Origin: Hymenobacter negativus
Lineage (GTDB): Bacteria > Bacteroidota > Bacteroidia > Cytophagales > Hymenobacteraceae
Assembly: GCF_017571495.1 (NCBI RefSeq)
Contig: NZ_JAGETZ010000004.1
Location: 124,001 to 188,000, forward strand
Direction of reading: 5' to 3'
DNA: 64,000 bases
Part shown: in pieces, positions 22,724-30,323 of the stretch
How the letters are laid out: each line of letters starts with the position of its first letter
Position numbering within the stretch: position 1 is the stretch's first letter
Translations under genes and position numbers: made by a program
The notes under the pieces: model-generated
Database searches by the model: none
The model's input: the letters and a program-made list of their open reading frames with translations, nothing else
Told to the model about the DNA's origin: nothing

Positions 22724-23722
22724 ATGGAAATTCTTACTGTCACCAACATCAGCCTTCAGGAAAACGGCGTTTCCGTGCTCCAGCCCATTAGTTTTTCCCA
22801 AAAGCCGGGGCAGAAGCTAGCCTTGGCCGGCGAAAGCGGAGCCGGCAAAAGCACCCTGCTGCAAATCGTGGCCGGCCTCATTCAGCCCAGCACCGGTGCG
22901 GTACACGCCAACGGCAGCCGCGTGCGCGGGCCGCAGGAAACCCTGGTGCCTGGCCATCCTGGCGTGGCCTACCTCTCTCAAAAATCCGACTTACCGCACT
23001 CGTTGCGCGTGGAGCAGGTGCTGCGCTATGCCAACAAGCGTCCCCAAGCCGAAGCCCAGGCCGTGTATGCCCTCTGCCGCATTGCCCACCTGGCCCAGCG
23101 GCGCACCGACCAGCTCTCCGGCGGCGAGCAGCAGCGCGTGGCGCTGGCCCGGCTCCTGCTTGGCGCGCCCCAATTGCTGCTGCTGGACGAGCCCTTCTCC
23201 AACCTCGACCGTACCCACAAGCGCATCCTGCAAAGCATCATCGAAGAGCTGGGCACCCGGCTGGGCATCACCTGCCTGCTCGTATCGCACGACGCCACCG
23301 ACGTATTGCCCTGGGCTGATGAAATAGTGGTACTGCACCGGGGCCGGCTGGTGCAGCAAGGCCCGCCGACGCAGCTCTATCACCAACCCGCAGACGAAGC
23401 CACCGCTGCGCTGTTTGGCGACTATAACCTGGTGCGCGGCTTCGACCGCCGGGCCCTGCACCCAGGCAAACGCCACCACAAAGACGCCGCGCTGCTGGTG
23501 CGGCCCGAGCAATTCCGCCTTGGTGCGGCCGATGCCAAGGGGGCGCCTGGCACGGTGCAGGCCGTGCGGTTTTTTGGCAGCTACTACGAGGTGGAAATCC
23601 AGCTAAAGGAAAATATGGTGCGCGTGCGAGTAGCAACAACAAAGCTGCGGGCGGGCGATGCAACGGTGGTTTCGGCAGCGGCCGGGACCGGTTGGGAGAT
23701 GACTGCGCCCCCGTCAGGCTGA
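22724..23722 (+). CDS. ABC transporter ATPase with C-terminal TOBE-like domain
   Basis: This 332-residue ATPase has Walker A GESGAGKST (about 36-44), the signature LSGGEQQR (about 130-137), Walker B LLLLDEPFSNLD (about 150-161) and the switch His in LLVSHDATDV. Residues 235-330 form an extra regulatory domain with LLVRPEQFRLGAAD and VQAVRFFGSYYEVEIQLKEN, the TOBE-like strands seen in importers of sulfate, molybdate, iron and polyamines. No permease or binding-protein gene is adjacent, so it is an orphan ATPase whose partners must be elsewhere. The ATG at 22724 is used because it starts the first strand directly. A short inverted repeat lies 25-50 bp upstream. Confidence 0.85.
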   Translation: MEILTVTNISLQENGVSVLQPISFSQKPGQKLALAGESGAGKSTLLQIVAGLIQPSTGAVHANGSRVRGPQETLVPGHPGVAYLSQKSDLPHSLRVEQVLRYANKRPQAEAQAVYALCRIAHLAQRRTDQLSGGEQQRVALARLLLGAPQLLLLDEPFSNLDRTHKRILQSIIEELGTRLGITCLLVSHDATDVLPWADEIVVLHRGRLVQQGPPTQLYHQPADEATAALFGDYNLVRGFDRRALHPGKRHHKDAALLVRPEQFRLGAADAKGAPGTVQAVRFFGSYYEVEIQLKENMVRVRVATTKLRAGDATVVSAAAGTGWEMTAPPSG

Positions 23723-23738
23723 GTGTAGCGAAAGAGCT
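23712..23738 (+). repeat. Possible half copy of a palindromic element
   Basis: Just at the ATPase stop codon the sequence CGTCAGGCTGAGTGTAGCGA shares GGCTGAGTGTAG with the arm of the palindrome at 14090. No inverted partner is clear. It may be a decayed single arm. Confidence 0.35.
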
Positions 23739-23856
23739 TATCACCGCTAAATAGGCAGGCACCCGTCATCCTGCAATCATCTACTCAAAGCCCGACAATA
23801 ACTCATTTGCGTGGCCTGCGTTAGGATTTAGTCCATTCCTAACCCTTTCCATATTT

Positions 23857-24663
23857 ATGGCAACCCAACAAACTGCCCTCATTACGGGCGCCACCAGCGG
23901 CATTGGCCGCGAGCTGGCCAATTGCTTTGCGCAAGACAAGTACAACCTCGTCATCGTAGCCCGCGACCAGTCCGGACTAGACCAAACAGCTTCTGCGCTG
24001 CAACAGCAGTATGGCATCGAAGTCACTACCATTGCCAAGGACCTGTTTAAGCGCGAAGCTCCGTTTGAAGTTTATGACGAAATCAAAAGCAAAGGCCTCA
24101 CTATTGACGTGCTGGTGAACGACGCCGGCCAGGGTCAGTACGGCACCTTTGACACCACTGACATCCAGCGCGAGTTAGATATCGTTCAGCTCAACATTGG
24201 AGCCTATGTGGTATTTACCAAGCTGTACCTGCAGGAGTTCAAGGCCCGCAACGAAGGCAAGATTCTGCTCGTGGGCAGCATTGCGGGCGAGCTACCCGGC
24301 CCCCTGCAAGCCGTTTACCACGGCACCAAGGCCTTCGTAAACTCCTTCGCTGAATCCATTCAGGAGGAAAACAAGGACAGCAACATCACCATTACCAACC
24401 TGCTGCCCGGCCTCACCAAAACCGACTTCTTCGAAAAAGCCGACATGACCCGCGCCAAAAACGTGGCCGAAGGCGGTGGCGCTGCTCCCGCCGACGTTGC
24501 CAAGGACGGCTATAAAGCCCTGATGAACGGCGAAAGCCGCATCATCTCTGGCTTCATGAACAACGTGCAGGTGGGCATGAGCAAAGTAACCCCCGACCCG
24601 CTGGTCGCTGCTCAGGTGCACAAGCAAAGCGAGCCCGTTGACGGCAACGAAAGCGCGAAATAA
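23857..24663 (+). CDS. Classical short-chain dehydrogenase/reductase
   Basis: This 268-residue classical SDR has the cofactor site TGATSGIGRELA (about 9-20), NDAGQGQYG in place of NNAG (about 89-97), the catalytic Ser in VGSIAGELPG and the Tyr/Lys pair YHGTK (about 153-157), then LLPGLTKTDFF. This is the DltE/YqjQ-like group that reduces or oxidises unknown carbonyls. The C-terminus has a short acidic extension (SEPVDGNESAK). It is followed by a strong terminator and is convergent to the SGNH gene. It is cytoplasmic; the substrate is not predictable. Confidence 0.9.
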   Translation: MATQQTALITGATSGIGRELANCFAQDKYNLVIVARDQSGLDQTASALQQQYGIEVTTIAKDLFKREAPFEVYDEIKSKGLTIDVLVNDAGQGQYGTFDTTDIQRELDIVQLNIGAYVVFTKLYLQEFKARNEGKILLVGSIAGELPGPLQAVYHGTKAFVNSFAESIQEENKDSNITITNLLPGLTKTDFFEKADMTRAKNVAEGGGAAPADVAKDGYKALMNGESRIISGFMNNVQVGMSKVTPDPLVAAQVHKQSEPVDGNESAK

Positions 24664-24692
24664 CCCGGCCCCGCTGCCGTCTCATTTCACCT

Positions 24693-24731
24693 AAAAAGAA
24701 AGCCCGGCCGAGTTGGCCGGGCTTTCTTTTT
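24693..24731. terminator. Bidirectional intrinsic terminator
   Basis: AAAAAGAAAGCCCGGCC pairs with GGCCGGGCTTTCTTTTT around a 5-base loop (24710-24714). T runs occur on both strands. It separates the convergent SDR and SGNH genes. Confidence 0.92.
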
Positions 24732-24775
24732 AGGCGTGTTCAATGCCTTACGGCGTAGCCCAGTGCACGGCGATG

Positions 24776-25756
24776 TTAACGGACGGGCGCTGCCGCAGAA
24801 AAAGCTGTAGGCCGGGCCATGCGTATTTGTTCGTAGGCAATGCGTTGCAGAGCAGTAGCTTCGGCGGAAGCAATGCACAAGGCGGTGGCAGCTTGCTCGG
24901 TGGCACCCAGCGTGCGTGGGTCGCAGCCCGTGATTTCGCCAAAAAGGACGCAAGCTGTGAGGTAAGCACCCCAGTTGCTGGGGTGGTAATGGTCGGCACC
25001 CCACAGGTCGATTTTACCGGTTTCAGGAGCATAGGGATTCGGCATTGCCACGCCGCTTTGCACAGCACGCAACCAGGCATCGCCGACGGGTGCTACGCTC
25101 GCAAAACCTGGGTTTTCCCGCAGCAGGCCGTAGTACGCCGCGTGTAGTTCCTGTGCCATTGAGTCCAGCGGCAGGCCAGCGTAGGGCGTACCGCTGGGGT
25201 ATGTGAGGTCGGCGCGGGGCCAGGTTTGGAACAGGAATACCTTGGCTTCGCGGTTGGCGGTGTGCACGGCTTGTTCTAAGCGGGTGGCGGAGGTGCGGAA
25301 GCTGGCGGGGTGGCCGCCGTGGCGAGTGGGCACGGGACCAGTGCTGTACTCCTGCAGCACCACCGTGTTCCAGTGCGGCTGCTGGATAACGGACAAGGCG
25401 TGGTCGTAGTGGTATTGCAGGGGCTTGGCGTTGATTTCCTCGAAATGCACTTTGTAATTCAGCCCAACCTCTTCCGTAAACTGCTGAAAAATTCCTGGGA
25501 TTCCACCCCACACCACGGACTCACCGGTAGCTGTTTCGCAGCGCGGATGCCCGGCGGGCAGGCCAAAATTCTCATCCGTGACATGGGCTGCGTTGTAGGC
25601 CAGTACCGGCTGGTATTTGCCATGGAAAAAGCTATTACCAACAAACAGTATTGTCGTGGGCTGGGCCGAAGCTGGCTTCTGCGCCAGTAGCAGCTGCTCG
25701 CCCGGCACCATCCAAAGCGCAAGAGCTACAGCAAGGGTAGAAACAGCAAATCTCAC
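24776..25756 (-). CDS. Exported SGNH-hydrolase-like protein
   Basis: This 326-residue protein has a signal peptide (MRFAVSTLAVALALWMVPGE) and the SGNH block I ILFVGNSFFHG, where Ser of GNS is the probable nucleophile (about residue 42). VVLQEYSTGP corresponds to the later block with a Gln/Glu-type oxyanion residue, and WGADHYHPSNWGAYLTACV carries the catalytic Asp-x-x-His pair (DHYHP). Such proteins are esterases or acetyl-hydrolases acting on polysaccharides or peptides; periplasmic location fits. The pectin methylesterases about 1.4 kb beyond could be functionally linked, but an intervening gene separates them. The exact substrate is unknown. Confidence 0.8.
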   Translation of the reverse strand: MRFAVSTLAVALALWMVPGEQLLLAQKPASAQPTTILFVGNSFFHGKYQPVLAYNAAHVTDENFGLPAGHPRCETATGESVVWGGIPGIFQQFTEEVGLNYKVHFEEINAKPLQYHYDHALSVIQQPHWNTVVLQEYSTGPVPTRHGGHPASFRTSATRLEQAVHTANREAKVFLFQTWPRADLTYPSGTPYAGLPLDSMAQELHAAYYGLLRENPGFASVAPVGDAWLRAVQSGVAMPNPYAPETGKIDLWGADHYHPSNWGAYLTACVLFGEITGCDPRTLGATEQAATALCIASAEATALQRIAYEQIRMARPTAFSAAAPVR

Positions 25757-26048
25757 GCGAATCAGAAAGGAAGCAAGGACAGCACCAGCGAAAAAACTTT
25801 GTATGATAAGCTGTTGCGGCTATGCTCAAAACAGTGGGCGCGCAAGAAAGCTATATTTTCTCAAAGTTGCGCTGTTTACCAACCCTAACACTGGCACCGG
25901 TCATTGCATTGGCTGTTAGCGCCCAATACAGAAAAGCTCAAAATTTGGCCCTTCTTTGTCTAAAGCCAGCTTTGCAGTCCCCGCGCACGCAACTACCGTA
26001 TAGCAACCTCGTCCTTATCCCAGCCGCCGCACCTACTGCGGCCTCTTT

Positions 26049-26987
26049 ATGCATCTCTTCGTTTATTCTCCCCTTAGTACCTCTGCCCGGGCCCATTTGC
26101 AGCGGCAGCGGCCCACTGACTGGACCCTGACTTTCGGCCCCGACCTAGCACCTGAGCAGCAGCAAGCGGCCTTTCAAATGGCTGATGTCCTGCTCGGCAA
26201 CCCGCCACCAGCTTGGTTTGAGGCTGGTACACCTCCCAGCTTGAAGTTCTGGCAAATCGACTCAGCAGGCTTCGAGCGCTACCGGAAGGTAGATGTAGCG
26301 GTGCCAACTGCCAATATGGGTGATTTTTTTGCCTGGCCTTGCGCCGAAACCATGGTTGGCGGATTGCTGGCCCTCTACCGTCACCTCCCCGAATTGGCCG
26401 TGTTGCAAGCAGAGAAGAAATGGGTGGGCGGCGCGTTTGTGCGCAACCGCTCGGGCCTGCTGCGCGGCAAGCGCGTTGTAGTACTAGGAGCCGGAGCCAT
26501 TGGGCAAGCCCTACGTAAGCAACTCGGTGGCTTCGATTGCCTGGTGCAGTTTCTGGCCCGTACGTCGCCACAGGCCGAGCTTCACTCCAAAGAAGACCTG
26601 CTGGCCGCCCTGCCCGAAACCGACATCGTCATCAATACCCTGCCCGGCAGCGCAGACGGCTTTTTCTCCGCCGAGCTAATTGCTGCCATGCGCCCCGACA
26701 GCATCTACGCCAGCGTAGGCCGCGGCAACACTACCGACGAGCCCGCCCTCATCGCCGCCTTGCAAAACCAGCGCCTCGGCGGCGCACTGCTCGACGTCAC
26801 AGCCACCGAGCCCTTGCCCCTGGACAGCCCGCTCTGGGGCCTGCCCAACGTGTTGCTTACCCAGCATACCGGCGGCGGCCAGGCTTTCGAAGATGAGAGC
26901 AAGGTGGATGTGCTGCTCCGCAACCTGGAAAACCTGCGCACTGGCCAGCCATTCGAAAATCTGGTAGACTTGAGCCGGGGGTACTAA
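26049..26987 (+). CDS. D-2-hydroxyacid dehydrogenase (NAD-binding)
   Basis: This 312-residue dehydrogenase has the NAD-binding Rossmann site VVVLGAGAIGQALRKQLG (about 138-155). The catalytic Arg lies in YASVGRGNTTDEPAL, the Glu in VTATEPLPLDSPLW and the His in LTQHTGGGQ, giving the Arg-Glu-His triad of the D-isomer-specific family. The substrate-binding half is shorter than in PGDH or lactate dehydrogenases. It could reduce glyoxylate, hydroxypyruvate or a related 2-oxo acid; the specificity cannot be read. The gene stands alone with a hairpin terminator about 95 bp after it; the 292 bp upstream hold no recognisable feature. Confidence 0.88.
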   Translation: MHLFVYSPLSTSARAHLQRQRPTDWTLTFGPDLAPEQQQAAFQMADVLLGNPPPAWFEAGTPPSLKFWQIDSAGFERYRKVDVAVPTANMGDFFAWPCAETMVGGLLALYRHLPELAVLQAEKKWVGGAFVRNRSGLLRGKRVVVLGAGAIGQALRKQLGGFDCLVQFLARTSPQAELHSKEDLLAALPETDIVINTLPGSADGFFSAELIAAMRPDSIYASVGRGNTTDEPALIAALQNQRLGGALLDVTATEPLPLDSPLWGLPNVLLTQHTGGGQAFEDESKVDVLLRNLENLRTGQPFENLVDLSRGY

Positions 26988-27080
26988 GGCCAAAGCTGAC
27001 ATTGTGAGGAGGCACGACGAAGCAATCAGTCCCGACAATGCGACTAGCTCGATAATGTAGCAAACGTTTTTTGAAAGCAA

Positions 27081-27112
27081 AAAGCTCCAATACGGTACCG
27101 TATTGGGGCTTT
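27081..27112 (+). terminator. Probable terminator hairpin
   Basis: CCAATACGGTACCGTATTGG is a perfect 20-base palindrome (27087-27106), extended by AAAGC/GCTTT on the flanks. It lies after the dehydrogenase gene and before the convergent pectinesterase gene. Confidence 0.65.
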
Positions 27113-27181
27113 CTCACATCTTGGAGCTAGTCACGTTGGGAAGACGGGTTGCTACGGCTACGCCTCGCAACGACCTTTCCG

Positions 27182-28141
27182 CTATTTTCCGGGTACCCAC
27201 GGCTCACTGGCTGCAAAAATGGTCTTTATCGTGTATTGCTTGGCCTCTTTGGCAGTAAGCTGGTGCGACCAACCTACCCGCCCCGCTGGCTTGGCACCGG
27301 GGCCGGTGGAGTTGTACTCGGCGAAATAAGCCGTTTTTTCATTCTCCGGGTTTTTCCAGTTGTCCCAGCCAGCGGGGGCAATGTGGCTACCCATTTCTGT
27401 ATTGAGGTACACCACTTTGGCACTAGGCCGCCAGGGCCGGCCGAGGTGCACCTTCTTGGCCAGCGCCGTGTCGGCGGTCAGCTTGCACCCCAGAAATACG
27501 AAGCCAAACTGTTGCTGCGGTGGCGTAGAGGCAGCCGTGATGAACGAATTTTTCTTGCTCTTAATAATGCAATGGTCGAACACGGCCGTGCTGGCACCAA
27601 AAATAAAATCGGTAGTTCCTTCGAGGTAGCAGTCCTGAAAATACTGGCGTGTACGGTCGGTAGCCAGAAAGAGAATGTCCTGATTGCCCACCACCCGGCA
27701 GTGGCGGAAGGTGCAGCGGTCGCCCTCCACGTGCAGTGCTACCGCCTGCCCGGCCGTGTAGCCTGCATTGTTTTCGAAGGTCAGGTTTTCGGCCGAAAAA
27801 TCGTTGGCCTGCACCAGCACCGAATGCGAGGTATAAGTATTGTGCCCGGCCGCGTCGCCGGTATGGTCATTGAAGGTGAGGATGGTGGTAGCCGCGTCTT
27901 CGCCCACCATTTTAATGTGGGTTTTGAGGGTTGGTACCACCAGTTTTTCGCGGTAGGTGCCTTTTTTGATAAAGATGGTGATTGTTTTTTGCGGCTGGTT
28001 GGGCACCGCATCCACGGCTTCCTGCACGGTGCGGTAGGTGCCGCTGCCATCCTGCGCCACGGTGATGGGGCCGGATTGGGGGGCCGTTTGAGCGTGGGCG
28101 GCAAAGGCCGCTAGGCAGAGCGTGAGGCTCAATAATTTCAT
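27182..28141 (-). CDS. Pectin methylesterase (CE8), downstream copy
   Basis: This 319-residue protein has a signal peptide (LLSLTLCLAAFAAHAQ), then the CE8 right-handed beta-helix with the family motifs in order. GSGTYRTVQEAVDAVP opens the helix. GNQDILF carries the first catalytic Asp, and EGTTDFIFGASTAVFDHC carries the second. LGRPWRPSAKVVYLNTEMG carries the Arg. It would demethylate homogalacturonan, producing methanol and pectate, in the periplasm or outside the cell. It lies only 12 bp after a paralogous gene on the same strand, so the two form an operon from 29104 to 27182. No pectate lyase or GH28 is present. Confidence 0.92.
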   Translation of the reverse strand: MKLLSLTLCLAAFAAHAQTAPQSGPITVAQDGSGTYRTVQEAVDAVPNQPQKTITIFIKKGTYREKLVVPTLKTHIKMVGEDAATTILTFNDHTGDAAGHNTYTSHSVLVQANDFSAENLTFENNAGYTAGQAVALHVEGDRCTFRHCRVVGNQDILFLATDRTRQYFQDCYLEGTTDFIFGASTAVFDHCIIKSKKNSFITAASTPPQQQFGFVFLGCKLTADTALAKKVHLGRPWRPSAKVVYLNTEMGSHIAPAGWDNWKNPENEKTAYFAEYNSTGPGAKPAGRVGWSHQLTAKEAKQYTIKTIFAASEPWVPGK

Positions 28142-28153
28142 TGGAAAAACTGT

Positions 28154-29104
28154 TTAATTACCCAGCGGCTGCCAGCCGCGTAGCACGTTGTCGCGGGTAT
28201 AGGTTTTGGCTTCGGCCTCTGTCAGTTGGTGCGACCAGGTTGCGCGCTTGTCAGGAGCCGCACCGGGGCCCCGGCTTAGATACTCGGCATAGTAAGCCGT
28301 TTTCTTGTTCGATTCCTTATCCCAGGGGTCCCAGCCGGCGGGCCGAATCATGGCGCCTAGCTCGCAGTTCAGGTACACGGTTTTGGCGTAGGGCCGCCAG
28401 GGCCGGCCCAGCGCGAAGCTGCCCGCCGGGGCATCGCCGCCAATGCGGCAGTGGCTGAATACGTACCCAAAGCGCGCCGTGTCGGGCGTGCTGGCGGCCG
28501 TCACAAAGCCGCTTTTCTTGCAGAAAATCTCGCAATCCTCAAACCACACCGTGCTCGAGCCGAAGATAAAATCCACCGTCCCTTCGATGTAGCAGCCCTT
28601 ATAAAACTGCCGGCTGCCGCGCCCATACGTATACAACGTATCCTGAAACCCCAGAAACCGGCAGTTCACGAAGGCTGCCTTGTCGCCATCGACCCACACG
28701 GCCACCGCCTGCCCCACCGGCCCCGACGAATTTTGAAACGTCAGGTTCTCAGCCGAAAAATCGGTACCGTAGATGTATAGGCTGGCCGAGCCGGACGTAC
28801 CCTTCTCCTCCCCAAAAATGTTTTTCTTCTGGTTGTAGTCGTCGTACGTCAGGATGGTTTTGTCCCGGTCTTCGCCAATGAGTTTCACCAGTTGCTTTGA
28901 GCCGGCCAGCACCAGTTTCTCTTTATAAATGCCCTTTTTAATGAAGATGGTCGTGATTTTCTTCCGAAAATCAGGCACAGCGTTGAATGCCTCCTGCACA
29001 GTGCGAAACTTTCCGCTGCCATCCTGCGCCACCACAAAATCATAGCCAAAGGCGCGGCATAAGGACAGGCCACTCAGCAGCACAAGCAGCAACAGATTCT
29101 TCAT
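28154..29104 (-). CDS. Pectin methylesterase (CE8), upstream copy
   Basis: This 316-residue paralogue of the gene downstream has a signal peptide (LLLLVLLSGLSLCRA), then VVAQDGSGKFRTVQEAFNAV, GFQDTLYTYGRGSRQFYKGC with the first catalytic Asp, EGTVDFIFGSSTVWFEDC with the second, and LGRPWRPYAKTVYLNCELG with the Arg. It is an exported CE8 esterase acting on methylated pectin. It is the first gene of the pair; its own promoter should lie between 29105 and about 29235, next to a 21-bp tandem repeat array that could be a regulator site. The two copies differ enough to have distinct preferences. Confidence 0.92.
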   Translation of the reverse strand: MKNLLLLVLLSGLSLCRAFGYDFVVAQDGSGKFRTVQEAFNAVPDFRKKITTIFIKKGIYKEKLVLAGSKQLVKLIGEDRDKTILTYDDYNQKKNIFGEEKGTSGSASLYIYGTDFSAENLTFQNSSGPVGQAVAVWVDGDKAAFVNCRFLGFQDTLYTYGRGSRQFYKGCYIEGTVDFIFGSSTVWFEDCEIFCKKSGFVTAASTPDTARFGYVFSHCRIGGDAPAGSFALGRPWRPYAKTVYLNCELGAMIRPAGWDPWDKESNKKTAYYAEYLSRGPGAAPDKRATWSHQLTEAEAKTYTRDNVLRGWQPLGN

Positions 29105-29237
29105 AGCGCAACGGGTTTGGATGATGCAAACCTAATGGCCCGTTCCGCCAAAAGCACTTTCTTTTTGCGCAATCGTTGCCGGCAAAGGTCCACTTTGTTC
29201 GTAGTGCCATCCTCCTCTTGCGCTAGTCAGTGAACGT

Positions 29238-29332
29238 CTTGCTTGGTATTTGTAACACCTTGCCGCGCCTTTGCTATCACTTGCCGGACCTTTGCGATGT
29301 CTTGCCAAGTCTCTGTAACGACTTGTTGCCGG
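29238..29332. repeat. Degenerate 21-bp tandem repeat, four full units
   Basis: The units are 29238-29258, 29259-29279, 29280-29300 and 29301-29321, with a partial fifth. Each starts CTTGC and most contain CTTTG-A, for example CTTGCCGGACCTTTGCGATG. The 21-bp period equals two helix turns, so a bound protein would face one side. One frame would encode the heptad LPxLCxx, but it runs through a terminator. Confidence 0.7.
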
Positions 29333-29347
29333 CACCCCACCACATGC

Positions 29348-29377
29348 AAAAAGCCCGACCAAGCGGCCGGGCTTTTT
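29348..29377. terminator. Intrinsic terminator, bidirectional
   Basis: AAAAAGCCCGACC pairs with GGCCGGGCTTTTT, with one A-C mismatch and a 4-base loop. The minus-strand T run fits the end of fabI (stop at 29398). Confidence 0.8.
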
Positions 29378-29397
29378 GTACTCACAACAAGTAAAAA

Positions 29398-30228
29398 CTA
29401 TTCCTGCGCGCCAGCGGCCGCGCTTACCAACTCCACAATCTCGGCCGAGATGCCGGTGGTACTGAAACCGCCGTCGTGCATCAGGTTTTGCATGGTTACG
29501 TAGCGGGTCAGGTCCGAGAACAGCGAGATGCAGTAGTCGGCGCAGGCTTCAGCGGGGGCGTTGCCGAGGGGCGACATCTTGTCGGCGAACTCGTAGAATG
29601 CATCGAAACCGCTGATGCCGGTGCCGGCCGTGGTTTTGGTGGGCGACTGCGAGATGGTGTTTACGCGCACTTTTTTTAGCTTGCCGAGGCGCTGGCCGTA
29701 GCTACGGGCAATGCTTTCGAGCATAGCTTTGGCTTGGGTCATGTCGGTGTAGTCGAGGAAGGCGCGCTGGGCCGCGATGTAGCTCAGGGCCACCACGCTG
29801 CCCCACTCGTTGAAAGCATCCTGCTTCTCAGCTACGGCCAGCATTTTGTGCAGGCTCAGCGCCGAAATATCAATCGTTTGCTGGAACCACTGGTAGTTCA
29901 GCTCGCCGTAGTGCTTGCCCTTTCGAATGTTCGGGCTCATGCCAATGGAGTGCAGCACGAAGTCAAGTTTGCCGCCCAACTGCTCCTGCGCCCCGGCAAA
30001 CAGCTTCTCCAACTCCTCCGTCGAGGTAGCATCGGCCGGAATGATGGGGGCGTTGCATTCCTCGCTCAGCTTGTTGATTTCGCCCATGCGCATGGCCAGC
30101 GGCGCGTTGGTGAGTACAAAGCGGGCACCCTCGGCGTGGGCGCGCTGGGCTACTTTCCAGGCAATGGATTTCTCGTTGAGGGCGCCGGAGATGATACCGA
30201 CTTTGCCGGCGAGGAGGTTATTAGCCAT
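29398..30228 (-). CDS. fabI: Enoyl-[acyl-carrier-protein] reductase (NADH), FabI
   Basis: This 276-residue enzyme catalyses the last step of each cycle of type II fatty-acid synthesis. The family site is GIISGALNEKSIAWKVAQRA (SGA-NExSIA, about 12-31). The active-site pair is in YTDMTQAKAM, a Tyr-x6-Lys. VNTISQSPTKTTAGTGISGF carries the substrate-loop region. SIGMSPNIRKGKHYG is the usual FabI block. The start at 30228 is used; a longer frame to 30306 adds a non-conserved tail that crosses an inverted repeat. It is transcribed toward a terminator at 29348; recN lies upstream across a palindromic spacer. Confidence 0.93.
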   Translation of the reverse strand: MANNLLAGKVGIISGALNEKSIAWKVAQRAHAEGARFVLTNAPLAMRMGEINKLSEECNAPIIPADATSTEELEKLFAGAQEQLGGKLDFVLHSIGMSPNIRKGKHYGELNYQWFQQTIDISALSLHKMLAVAEKQDAFNEWGSVVALSYIAAQRAFLDYTDMTQAKAMLESIARSYGQRLGKLKKVRVNTISQSPTKTTAGTGISGFDAFYEFADKMSPLGNAPAEACADYCISLFSDLTRYVTMQNLMHDGGFSTTGISAEIVELVSAAAGAQE

Positions 30229-30245
30229 TGAGTGACTGAGTAAAT

Positions 30246-30321
30246 GAGTGACTGAGTGATGGCAGACAGCACGTGGGCCGTCCTGGATTCCAGCGCAAGT
30301 TAGCAATTCACTCAGTCACTC
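30246..30321. repeat. Low-complexity inverted repeat between recN and fabI
   Basis: GAGTGACTGAGTGA (30246-30259) pairs exactly with TCACTCAGTCACTC (30308-30321); further GAGTGACTGAGT copies sit at 30229-30244. The spacer is 48 bp. This is a 4-base-period repeat, in the style of other spacers in this operon. Confidence 0.8.
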
Positions 30322-30323
30322 GG

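Noticed and set aside
29238..29332. CRISPR-like array
   Set aside because: The 21-bp units are directly adjacent without spacers, degenerate, and there are no cas genes.
29230..29394. GTG-started frame with heptad LPxLCxx repeats
   Set aside because: It runs through the terminator at 29348-29377 and has no ribosome site; the repeat is better treated as DNA-level tandem repeats.
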